A stretch of 64,000 bases of DNA, taken from positions 1 to 64,000 of the forward strand of contig NZ_VFTZ01000027.1 in assembly GCF_006440775.1 (NCBI RefSeq), written 5' to 3'. Numbering within the stretch: the stretch's first letter is position 1; every line of letters begins with the position of its first letter. Origin of the DNA: Mesorhizobium sp. B2-7-2. Lineage in GTDB: Bacteria; Pseudomonadota; Alphaproteobacteria; Rhizobiales; Rhizobiaceae. The notes below the pieces were generated by a model. The model was not told where the DNA came from. It made no database searches and was given only the letters and a program-made list of their open reading frames with translations. Positions 8,446 to 15,825 of this stretch are shown in pieces. The position numbers and the translations under genes were made by a program.

Positions 8446-9300
8446 CTATCCGAGCGTCAGCCCCGCCTTCTTCGCCTCCTCGCGCAGGAACGGCAGGCCG
8501 ACCTCGATCACGTCGCGCGGATCTTCCGCCACCGGCCGCCAGACGGCGAGCCCGCCGGCAATGTCGACATCGACATGGTTCATGCTTTCGAGCGTGATCG
8601 CGCCCTGATAGCCGATGTCGGCGATAGCCTTCATGCAGGCTGCCCAGTTGAGCATGCCTCGCCCCGGCACGCCGCGGTTCGCCTCCGACACATGCACATA
8701 GCCGAGATAGGGCGCCGCCGCCTCGAAACCGGAGGCAAAGCTCTCCTCCTCGATATGCATGTGGTAGGTGTCGAGATGAATGAAGATGTTGGGCGCGCCG
8801 ATGCGCTCGATGATCTTTGCCGCGTCGATGCCGCGGTTGATCAGATGCGTCTCATAGCGGTTGCAGGGCTCGATGCCGAGCTTCAGGCCGCGGGACTTCG
8901 CCGCCTTCGCCGCGCGTTCGAGGAAACGGCACATACCGTCGATTTCCCTTTGCGTCGGCGCGCGGCCGGTGGTCTTGCCGATCGTGCCGTAGGTGACGCC
9001 GCCGAGCGCTTCCGCGCCGACCTCATTGCAGACCCGGAAAGCCGGTTCGAGGAAATCCAGTGCCTCGTCCGGCCGTTCGACCACATCTAGCGCGCGCGGC
9101 AGGCCGAGCGAGGGGACCAGTTCAACACGATAATGATTGGCAAAGCTGCGCGTCCGCTTGGTGTCGATCTCCTCAGGCCGAAGCAAAGGGATCTCCATCA
9201 GCCCGATGCCGTATTCCTTGAGCCTGTCCATCTGCGGCTCGATGCGGGCGAGGTCCCAGACAGGCGCGATGGCGAAAGTGTGCAGCCCGAAAGTGTTCAT
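8446..9300 (-). CDS. Tagatose/psicose 3-epimerase-like sugar isomerase (TIM barrel)
   Basis: A 284-residue AP_endonuc_2-fold protein. The metal-binding set of ketose 3-epimerases is recognisable: Glu in GIEPCNRYE (about residue 150), Asp in HLDTYHMHIEE (about 183), His in GYVHVSE (about 209) and Glu in TLESMNH (about 244). It probably interconverts C3 epimers of ketoses such as tagatose/sorbose or psicose/fructose; the exact sugar is not readable. The second ATG (9300) is preferred because CGAGG lies 6-7 nt upstream and it begins one base after the ATPase stop. It ends the binding protein-permease-ATPase-isomerase operon, so it likely acts on the imported sugar. Confidence 0.8.
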   Translation of the reverse strand: MNTFGLHTFAIAPVWDLARIEPQMDRLKEYGIGLMEIPLLRPEEIDTKRTRSFANHYRVELVPSLGLPRALDVVERPDEALDFLEPAFRVCNEVGAEALGGVTYGTIGKTTGRAPTQREIDGMCRFLERAAKAAKSRGLKLGIEPCNRYETHLINRGIDAAKIIERIGAPNIFIHLDTYHMHIEEESFASGFEAAAPYLGYVHVSEANRGVPGRGMLNWAACMKAIADIGYQGAITLESMNHVDVDIAGGLAVWRPVAEDPRDVIEVGLPFLREEAKKAGLTLG

Positions 9301-9301
9301 G

Positions 9302-10078
9302 TCAGCCTCGTTGCTCATGCGCCGCCGCTGCGGCCGTATCGCCGCCGCCGACGATGCGGCTGACGACTTCGTTCATGTTGGTTCTGGCGGTAACGAGATC
9401 GGCATCCGCCCTGCCGTGGCGCAGCACGACAATGCGATCGGTGACCGACAGCACGTCGTTCAGCCGGTGCGAGATCAGGATGACGGCAATGCCTTCCGAC
9501 TTCAGCCGCCGGATGAGGTCGAGCACGCTCTGCACCTCGCGCACGGCCAGAGCCGCCGTCGGCTCGTCCATGATGACGAGTTTTGGATTGAAGGTGAGCG
9601 CACGCGCGATCGCCACCGTCTGCTGTTGGCCGCCGGAGAACGAACCGACCGACCGGTTTATTGACGGCAGATGTGCGCCCAGCCGCTCGATCATCTTCGA
9701 CGCCTGGCGATCCATCTCGCTTTTGTCGACGAAGCCCGGGAACAGGCCGAGCAACTTTTTCGTCGGTTCGCGACCGAGGAAGATGTTCGACGCCACGTCC
9801 TGCTGCTTGGCCAAAGAAAGATCCTGGTAGATCATTTCGATGCCGAGGCGCCGCCGCTGACCGGGGTCCAGCGCCAGGATATCCTTGCCGTCGAACTCGA
9901 TCGAGCCGGTGTCGGCACGGTAGATGCCGGTGATGGTCTTCATAAGCGTCGACTTGCCGGCGCCATTGTCGCCGACCAGCCCGACCACCTCGCCGGCCGC
10001 GACCGAAAGATCGACGCCATGCAGCACGTCGACCGCGCCGAAGCTTTTGCGGATGCCGCGCAGCGAAAGCAGGGTCAT
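9302..10078 (-). CDS. Sugar ABC transporter ATP-binding protein (CUT2 type, single domain)
   Basis: A 258-residue ATPase with Walker A GDNGAGKST (about 37-45), Q-loop region, signature FSGGQQQ (about 146) and Walker B LVIMDEPTAAL. CUT2 ATPases such as RbsA normally contain two tandem ABC domains (about 500 residues). This one has a single domain, as in FrcA of Sinorhizobium, so it is expected to work as a homodimer. It overlaps the permease stop by ATGA and is followed after one base by the isomerase. It powers uptake of the sugar bound by the periplasmic protein at 11198-12187. Confidence 0.9.
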   Translation of the reverse strand: MTLLSLRGIRKSFGAVDVLHGVDLSVAAGEVVGLVGDNGAGKSTLMKTITGIYRADTGSIEFDGKDILALDPGQRRRLGIEMIYQDLSLAKQQDVASNIFLGREPTKKLLGLFPGFVDKSEMDRQASKMIERLGAHLPSINRSVGSFSGGQQQTVAIARALTFNPKLVIMDEPTAALAVREVQSVLDLIRRLKSEGIAVILISHRLNDVLSVTDRIVVLRHGRADADLVTARTNMNEVVSRIVGGGDTAAAAAHEQRG

Positions 10079-11061
10079 ACGCGCGACTCCTTCCGCACCT
10101 GGTACTGGTCGATGAAGACGGCGAGGATCAGCACCGCGCCGATCGCCATCTGCTGGTAATAGGATTGCACGGCAAGCAGCGTCAGCCCGTTCTGCAAGAC
10201 GCCCATGATCAGCGCGCCGATCATGGTGCCGAGGATCGAGGCGCGGCCGCCGAACAGATTGGTGCCGCCGATGATCGCCGCCGTGATGGCGGTGAGCTCG
10301 TAGTTGATGCCGGCGGTCGGGTCGCCGGCATTGACGCGGGCGGTGAACAGCAGGCCGGCAAGCCCGGCCAGCGCGCCCGACAGCGTGTAGATGATGCGGC
10401 GGTGATGCTCGACGCGGATGCCCGCGGCTCGCGCTGCACCTTCGCTATCTCCCAGCGCCAGCGTGTGGCGGCCGAAACGCGTATAGGCAAGCACCGCATG
10501 CGCGACGATGGCCGTCAGCACCAGGATGATCACCGGCATCGGAACGCCGAACGGCCGCCCCTGCCCGATATAGACGGCCTCCGGCGGCAGTCCGTAGATC
10601 GCCCTGCCCTTCGAGATGACCAGCGCCAGCCCGCGCGCCAGGCCCAGCATGCCGAGCGTGACGATGAAAGCCGGCACGAAGGCGCGGGTGACCAGCTGGC
10701 CGTTGATGTAGCCGGCAATCGCGCCTGCGAGGATGCAGGCGGCGACGGCGAAGACCGACGGCCAGCCGAGATTGACCGCCACGAAAGCGCCTGCGACGCC
10801 CGCAAGCCCCATGACCGAGCCGAGCGACAGGTCGAGCCCGCCGGAACCGATGACGAAAGTGGCGGCGATCGCCAGCACGCCGATCGTCGAGGTCGCGAGC
10901 AGGATGTTGAGGAAATTGCTGAGCGACAGGAAATAGGGCGACAAGAGCGCCATTGCCGTGCTCAGCGCCAGAAGCACCACCAGCGACTCCAGCCGGATGT
11001 GGAGCCTTTCGACGGATGCTCGCTGCACCCGAGCCCAGAAGCCGGGCTGTTCAGAAGCCAT
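10075..11061 (-). CDS. Sugar ABC transporter permease (CUT2, RbsC/FrcC-like)
   Basis: A 328-residue integral membrane permease with about eight to ten hydrophobic segments and the BPD_transp_2 pattern: GLDLSLGSVMGLAG (about 80-93), VTLGMLGLARGLA and GGRASILGT near the C terminus. The ATG at 11061 has AGGG about 8 nt upstream; an open frame continues 29 codons further but runs through the hairpin repeat at 11080-11190. One permease gene serves as a homodimer in this class. It lies between the binding protein and the ATPase and is separated from the former by that hairpin. Confidence 0.88.
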   Translation of the reverse strand: MASEQPGFWARVQRASVERLHIRLESLVVLLALSTAMALLSPYFLSLSNFLNILLATSTIGVLAIAATFVIGSGGLDLSLGSVMGLAGVAGAFVAVNLGWPSVFAVAACILAGAIAGYINGQLVTRAFVPAFIVTLGMLGLARGLALVISKGRAIYGLPPEAVYIGQGRPFGVPMPVIILVLTAIVAHAVLAYTRFGRHTLALGDSEGAARAAGIRVEHHRRIIYTLSGALAGLAGLLFTARVNAGDPTAGINYELTAITAAIIGGTNLFGGRASILGTMIGALIMGVLQNGLTLLAVQSYYQQMAIGAVLILAVFIDQYQVRKESRV

Positions 11062-11079
11062 GTTTTCTACCCTTCGGGT

Positions 11080-11190
11080 AAGGGAGTAGGGGAGTAGGGG
11101 AGTAGCGAAGGCAAGGAAGATGGAGGCTGGTCGGAGAAGCGCAGACATCGCTTCCCCTATTCCCCTACTGCCTTACTCCCCTACTCCCTT
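11080..11190 (-). repeat. Long hairpin between binding-protein and permease genes
   Basis: A perfect 17-bp inverted repeat (aagggagtaggggagta at 11080-11096 against 11174-11190) sits inside longer, slightly diverged G-rich arms made of repeated ggagtagg units, with about 77 nt between the perfect arms. In the minus-strand transcript this would fold as a stem-loop directly after the binding-protein stop. By analogy with intercistronic hairpins in other sugar ABC operons it may protect the upstream mRNA and lower permease expression; that role is inferred. Confidence 0.7.
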
Positions 11191-11197
11191 CCTTTCA

Positions 11198-12187
11198 CTA
11201 TTTCACATATTGCAGCATCGGCTCCTTGCCGGCGTCGATCACGTCCTTGGTCAGCACCAGCGTGGGTACTGCGATGCTGTCCTCGACCTTCTCGCCGGCC
11301 AGCGCCTTCTTGACGTTCTCCACCGCCTGCTTGCCGACCAGATAGGGAAGCTGCGCCACCGAGGCATTGAGGCGGCCTTCCTTGATCGATTTCACCGCAT
11401 CGACATTGCCGTCGACGCCGATGATCGTCACCTGCGAACCCTTGCCCGCCGCATAGACAGACTCGACTGCACCAAGCGCCATGCCGTCATTGGCGCAGAA
11501 GATGGCGACGAGATCGGGATGCGCCGTTAGCGTGTCGGTGGCGATCGAAGCGGCCTTGCCGCGATCCCAGTCGCCCGGCAGTGAAGCGACGATTTCGAGG
11601 CCGGGCGCCAGCTCCTTCAGCTTGTCGGCAAAGCCCTTGGCGCGCTTCTCGCCGGTGATGTTGCCGGACAGGCCTTCGATCACCAGCACCGGACCCTTGG
11701 CGTCCTTGCCGAGCTTGTTGGCGAGATACTCCGCGCCCTGCGCGCCGGCGGCGATATTATCGGAGCCGATATGGAAGGTGACCTTGACGCCTTCCTTGTC
11801 GAGCACCGCCTGGTCGAGATTGTTGTCGAGGTCGACGATCTTGATGCCGGCCTCCTGCGCCGACTTCAGGCAAGGCAGAAGGTTGGTCGAGTTGATGGCC
11901 GCGGTGATCATCGCCACCGGCTTGCGTTCGAGCATGGTGTTGCAAAGGTTGAGCTGCGGCTCGGCCGCCTGGTCGCTCTCGGCCGCCTGCTGGAAATATT
12001 TCACGCCGGCTTCCTTGGCGCCGTCTGCGACGCCCTGCGCCATCGCGCCCCAGAACGGGTTGGCCAGTGTCTTCATCAGCACGCCATATTCGCCGTCCTC
12101 GGCCTTGGCGACGCCGACGGCGGAAAACGCAAGCGCGACGCCGATGGCAAGGGTAAATCGATTTATCCTCGGGAAATGCGATATCAT
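11198..12187 (-). CDS. Periplasmic sugar-binding protein (allose/ribose type)
   Basis: A 329-residue substrate-binding protein with a Sec signal peptide (hydrophobic run to about residue 27, cleavage likely after AKA). The mature start (MKTLANPFWGAM) and later elements (NLDNN-like IVDLDNN, AIFCANDGMALG, GVDGNVDA) match the Peripla_BP_4 family and especially resemble E. coli AlsB, the D-allose-binding protein, as I remember it. GGAGG with 5-nt spacing fixes the ATG at 12187. A LacI-type palindrome lies 22-33 nt inside the coding region. It is the first gene of the uptake operon; the sugar is probably a hexose or pentose related to allose or psicose. Confidence 0.88.
   Translation of the reverse strand: MISHFPRINRFTLAIGVALAFSAVGVAKAEDGEYGVLMKTLANPFWGAMAQGVADGAKEAGVKYFQQAAESDQAAEPQLNLCNTMLERKPVAMITAAINSTNLLPCLKSAQEAGIKIVDLDNNLDQAVLDKEGVKVTFHIGSDNIAAGAQGAEYLANKLGKDAKGPVLVIEGLSGNITGEKRAKGFADKLKELAPGLEIVASLPGDWDRGKAASIATDTLTAHPDLVAIFCANDGMALGAVESVYAAGKGSQVTIIGVDGNVDAVKSIKEGRLNASVAQLPYLVGKQAVENVKKALAGEKVEDSIAVPTLVLTKDVIDAGKEPMLQYVK
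12154..12165. promoter_or_regulatory. Candidate LacI-family operator inside the binding-protein gene
   Basis: TAAATCGATTTA is a perfect 12-bp palindrome with the central CG typical of LacI-family operators. It lies 22-33 nt downstream of the binding-protein start codon, and the same core recurs at 13378-13389 between the regulator and the dehydrogenase. The shared core links the regulator at 12248-13324 to both flanking promoters. Confidence 0.55.
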
Positions 12188-12247
12188 TCTATCCTCCGTT
12201 GATCCTTGGCGCCGGATGCCACGGCCAGGGCCGGCGCATGCTTCCGC

Positions 12248-13324
12248 TCACGACAATGGGGGCTGTTGTCGGTCTCCTCCCCCGGAATGCGGACCGTCGC
12301 CTGGCGAGCCAACGGATTCCCGCATCAACACCTGGCAGGGCTCGAGCCGCGCCGTGGGCGGTCCCACATCACCCTCGACCCTGCGAAACAAAAGGTTCAT
12401 CGCCTCGCTGGCGATCCGGTGCACCGGCTGCACCACGGCGGCGATCGCCGGCCATGTTACCTGCATCCACTCCGCGTCGTCGAAGCCGACCAGCGAGATG
12501 TCGTTCGGGCAATGCCAGCCGCGCCGGCGGAATTCGGACAGCGCGACGAGCGTGCCCTTCAAAAGCAGCGAATAAACGGCGGTCGGCCGCTCTCCCCTGG
12601 CGAAGTATTCGCGCAGCGAGGACCTCAGCGGCTCGACGCTGACCTCCGAGGTGATGACGTCGATGCGCACCGATGGGTTGAGCGCCAGCGCCTGGCTGCG
12701 AAAACCTTCCAGGCGCGCCCGCACCGTCGCCGCCTGCTCGGCAAGGCCGATGACCAGGATGTGGCTGTGCCCATTGCCGATCAGCATCCGCGCCACTTCG
12801 GCGCTGGCGGCGAAACTATCAGCCGATACCGTGTCGAAAGCGTCGTCGGACAAGACGCGGTCGATCAGCACGCCGGTCATGCCGTGGGCTTTCATGAAGG
12901 CGGCCGCCGGACCATGCTCGTTGCGCACCGGCGCCAGCACGACTCCGGCAACACGCCAGTCATGCATGCGGGCAAGGATTTCCTTCTCGCGCGCCTCCGA
13001 TTCACGGCTCGATGCGGCGACCAACGTGTAGCCGCGCTGCTCAGCAAGGCCTTCGAGCTCGGTGACCATCGAACCGAAAAACTCGCTTTCGAATTCCGGC
13101 ATGATGGCGCCGATGATGCGGCGCTTGGCCCTGCGCATGTCAGAGGCTAAAGGATCGACGCGATAGCCCAGATGCTCGACGGCATCGAACACACGCTGCG
13201 CGTTTTCCGGCTTGACCGTGGTGACGCCGGCCAGCACCTTGGAGACGGTGGCCGCGGACACGCCGGCATGGCTTGCCACGTCGTGGATCGACGGACGCCG
13301 CTGCCGGGTTTGGTGTTGCGCCAT
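12248..13324 (-). CDS. LacI-family transcriptional regulator of the sugar locus
   Basis: A 358-residue repressor. The N-terminal helix-turn-helix SIHDVASHAGVSAATVSKVL (about 12-31) includes the VSAATVSKVL recognition helix, followed by a hinge and a periplasmic-binding-like effector domain (FESEFFGSM, VLIDRVLS, ISLVGFDD). The ATG at 13324 follows GGAGGAGG by about 5 nt; further upstream codons in the frame lie in the promoter. It is placed between the divergent transport operon and the dehydrogenase, and both promoters carry TAAATCGATTT palindromes, so it most likely represses both in response to the transported sugar or a derivative. The C-terminal 15 residues are rich in Gly/Pro and probably disordered. 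Confidence 0.88.
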   Translation of the reverse strand: MAQHQTRQRRPSIHDVASHAGVSAATVSKVLAGVTTVKPENAQRVFDAVEHLGYRVDPLASDMRRAKRRIIGAIMPEFESEFFGSMVTELEGLAEQRGYTLVAASSRESEAREKEILARMHDWRVAGVVLAPVRNEHGPAAAFMKAHGMTGVLIDRVLSDDAFDTVSADSFAASAEVARMLIGNGHSHILVIGLAEQAATVRARLEGFRSQALALNPSVRIDVITSEVSVEPLRSSLREYFARGERPTAVYSLLLKGTLVALSEFRRRGWHCPNDISLVGFDDAEWMQVTWPAIAAVVQPVHRIASEAMNLLFRRVEGDVGPPTARLEPCQVLMRESVGSPGDGPHSGGGDRQQPPLS

Positions 13325-13371
13325 TGACCTCCTCCCGAGGGCCGGCAGCCGATTTTCTGCCTCGCTATTGT

Positions 13372-13408
13372 AATCGATAAATCGATTTTTCGTTCTTGTA
13401 AATCGTTT
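13372..13408. promoter_or_regulatory. Paired LacI-type operators in the regulator/dehydrogenase intergenic region
   Basis: AATCGAT-AA-ATCGATT (13372-13387) contains the TAAATCGATTT core at 13378-13388, and a second partial copy, TAAATCGTTT, begins at 13399. The two cores start exactly 21 bp apart, two helical turns, so bound dimers would lie on the same DNA face. The sites lie between divergent starts at 13324 and 13469. Confidence 0.55.
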
Positions 13409-13468
13409 CATCGGGAGTAAGACTTGAATGCGTGATTGACGCGATCCAATCGCGCCCGGAGGAAAAAC

Positions 13469-14500
13469 ATGCCCGACAAAGCCTTGCCGCTGGTCATCAG
13501 CGCGCCCGAACCGCGCACATTAGAGCTCATCTTTACGCCGCCGCAGCTGGCGCGCCTGCGCAAACACTATCGCATTGTCGAGACCACCCCGGAAGGCGTT
13601 GCCGCCCTGCCCGCCGAAACTCTGGCCGAGGCGCGTTTTATCATCGGCCAGCCGCCGATTTCAGCTGAGACGCTGGAGAAGCTGAAGGCGCTGCGCTGCA
13701 TCTTCAACGTGGAGACCAACCTGCTCAACAACATGCCCTATGAGACGCTGTTTGCGCGCGGCATCCATGTCGTCACCACCGGCCTGGTCTTTGCTGAGCC
13801 GGTCGCGGAACTCGGCCTTGCCATGGCGCTGAACCTTGCGCGCGACATTGTCGACGCCGACCTCGCTTTCCGGCAGGGCAAGGAGCTCTGGGGCGGCGAC
13901 GGCAACCAGACGGCGCGGCTTCTCTCCGGCGCAGATGTGGGCATCATCGGCTTCGGCGATCTCGGCCGTGCGCTCAACCGCCTGCTGGCCGGCTTCCGCA
14001 CCCGCACGAAAGTTTTTGATCCATGGCTGCCGCCGTCGATCCTGATCGACAACGGCGTCGAGCCGGCCTCGCTGGACGAGGTGCTGTCACAAAGCGATTT
14101 CGTCTTCGTCGTCGCCTCGGTGACCAGCGAGAATCAGGGTTTCCTGGGCGCCGACGCCTTTGCCAGGATGCGCAAGGGCGCGGCCTTCATCCTGCTCAGC
14201 CGCGCCGGCGTCGTCGATTTCCCGGCATTGATCCAAGCGGTGAAGAGCGGCCACATCGTCGCCGCGAGCGATGTCTTCCCGGAGGAGCCGCTGGCAAAGG
14301 ACCATCCCGTCCGCACCTTGCCCGGCTTCCTGCGTTCGGCGCATCGCGCCGGCGCGCTCGACGTCGCCTTCAAGCGCATGGGCGACATGGTGCTGGAGGA
14401 CATGGACCTTATCGACCGCGGTCTGCCGCCGCTGCGCTCCAAGCGCGCCGAGCGCGAGACGGTTTCGCGCATGCGCTCCAAGCCGGTCGACAGGAATTAG
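13469..14500 (+). CDS. D-isomer 2-hydroxyacid dehydrogenase family oxidoreductase
   Basis: A 343-residue NAD(P)-dependent dehydrogenase. The dinucleotide-binding GFGDLGRALNRLL lies at about 160-172, the catalytic Arg in LLSRAGVVD (about 250), the acid in FPEEPL (about 272) and the catalytic His in SAHRAG (about 292). GGAGG 6 nt upstream fixes ATG 13469. It is transcribed divergently from the LacI gene with the operators between them, so it is probably co-regulated with the sugar transporter and may oxidise or reduce a sugar-acid intermediate. The substrate is not readable from sequence; hydroxypyruvate or phosphoglycerate-type substrates are alternatives. Confidence 0.82.
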   Translation: MPDKALPLVISAPEPRTLELIFTPPQLARLRKHYRIVETTPEGVAALPAETLAEARFIIGQPPISAETLEKLKALRCIFNVETNLLNNMPYETLFARGIHVVTTGLVFAEPVAELGLAMALNLARDIVDADLAFRQGKELWGGDGNQTARLLSGADVGIIGFGDLGRALNRLLAGFRTRTKVFDPWLPPSILIDNGVEPASLDEVLSQSDFVFVVASVTSENQGFLGADAFARMRKGAAFILLSRAGVVDFPALIQAVKSGHIVAASDVFPEEPLAKDHPVRTLPGFLRSAHRAGALDVAFKRMGDMVLEDMDLIDRGLPPLRSKRAERETVSRMRSKPVDRN

Positions 14501-14580
14501 TGGCACTGCACAGGGGATTTTGACCGGTCCGCTCTGTTTGCGTTGGCAGGTGGAGATTGGCCGAAACACCCATCGCGATC

Positions 14581-14762
14581 GTCATTCTAGGGCGAAGCAA
14601 GGAGCGAAGCTCCGTCGCGAAGACCCTGGAATCCATGCCGTTACCTTCGCCGAGGCGTGTAACGGAGCAGAATTCTGCACCGTGGCGGCGCTTCCAAGTC
14701 GCGGCATGGATTCTATGGTCTGCGCCGCGTCGCTTCGCTCCTTGCTTCGCCATAGAATGACG
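14581..14762. repeat. Mosaic intergenic repeat, module A, second copy
   Basis: A second copy of the palindromic module seen at 311-490: gtcattctagggcgaagc and the returning catagaatgacgag form its ends, with accctggaatccatgccg, gcagaattctgcaccgtgg and cggcatggattctatggtc between them. The arms pair over most of the length. It occupies the otherwise gene-free 14501-15042 interval, in which no other feature was recognised. Confidence 0.8.
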
Positions 14763-14876
14763 AGGTTGGGGCGGCTTCAACCAATCCCCGGCGTTTGCGC
14801 TGATTGCACGGAAATGAATGGAAAATCTTGCACCAACGGCAACCTTTCAAAATCCCTGTGTCGGGGAACTAGTTTC
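14757..14876 (+). repeat. Mosaic intergenic repeat, module B, second copy
   Basis: A near copy of 120-240: gcggcttcaaccaatcccc, gcgtttgcgctgattgcac, cggaaatgaatggaaaatc, caacggcaacct and tcaaaatccctgtgt occur in the same order and spacing. It directly follows module A here, whereas near 120-490 the modules have a different order and one copy is inverted, which shows the mosaic nature of the element. Confidence 0.8.
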
Positions 14877-15042
14877 GAATAAGCCAAAGCGCGCGGCGCG
14901 CGATTTGCCAGGCCGTCCCCCACATGTCGCCGGGCCGCCGCGGAAGCGCGGCTGAACACGCTCAAGCTGACAGGTGCGGCAACGCGGCAGCGCGAGCTTG
15001 GACTGAGCGGCTTGAGCCGGGCGGATTTCCTGGCCGACAGGC

Positions 15043-15825
15043 CTAAGCGACGAGATCGCTCCTTGGCGTTTGCATGGCCGGCCCTCCGAAATTAGCCTCG
15101 AGCCAGGCAATGGCGCTCGCAACATCCTCGATGGCGAAGCGCGCGGTGGTCTCGCCCTGCGGCTTGACGCGGATCGAAATTCCCCCGGCGGCATTGACCG
15201 TTTCGAAGCCGTTCTCGTCGGACGTGTCGTCGCCAAGGAACACAGGACGCCTGCCGCTGAACGGACCAGTCTGCATGAAGCGCCGGATCGCGGCGCCCTT
15301 GGCTGCTTCGAGCGGCATCAACTCGACGCCGGCATTGCCGGCGATGACACGGTAACCTTTCGGCAGGCGCTCAAGCGCTGCCTCGACCAGTTCCGTCGCC
15401 CGTGCCAGAAGCTGGGGTGCTGCTCTCGTGTGGATGGCGAGCACAGGTCCCTTGCGCTCGACATAGACGGCCTTGCTTGCCAGCTCCAGTTCGATCTCGT
15501 CGGCGAGCGCCGCCATGTCCGCCGGCTCGTCGGCGGCCTCGATCCGGCCATCCGGCGCAAGCCTGTGCTCCAACCCATAGAGGCCGGCGATCCTGAGCTT
15601 CAAGGGATCGAACAGATGGTCCACGGCCGCGATCGAGCGGCCGGTGATGAAGGCGAGCGCGCCGTCCAGCCGCCGTTCGATCGTCTGCAGCAATTGCCGC
15701 AACTCGGCGCTGACCGACACGCTGTCGGGATGCGCCGCGTGCTCCAGCAAGGTGCCGTCGATGTCGAGGAAAAGCGCCCACCGGCCTTCGGGAAGCGGCG
15801 GGGTAAGGTCTGCCTGACTATTCAT
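15043..15825 (-). CDS. otsB: Trehalose-6-phosphate phosphatase
   Basis: A 260-residue HAD-superfamily phosphatase that converts trehalose-6-phosphate to trehalose. Motif I LFLDIDGTLLEH is at about 18-29, motif II FITGRS at about 59-64, and motif III FLGDDTSDENGFE at about 198-210. Length is normal for bacterial OtsB. The start overlaps the otsA stop by ATGA, so it is translationally coupled to the synthase. Trehalose made here is likely an osmolyte and desiccation protectant. Confidence 0.94.
   Translation of the reverse strand: MNSQADLTPPLPEGRWALFLDIDGTLLEHAAHPDSVSVSAELRQLLQTIERRLDGALAFITGRSIAAVDHLFDPLKLRIAGLYGLEHRLAPDGRIEAADEPADMAALADEIELELASKAVYVERKGPVLAIHTRAAPQLLARATELVEAALERLPKGYRVIAGNAGVELMPLEAAKGAAIRRFMQTGPFSGRRPVFLGDDTSDENGFETVNAAGGISIRVKPQGETTARFAIEDVASAIAWLEANFGGPAMQTPRSDLVA

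Noticed and set aside
11081..11190. Possible CRISPR or tandem-repeat array
   Set aside because: The ggagtagg units are contiguous, with no spacers of constant length, and form two arms of one hairpin.
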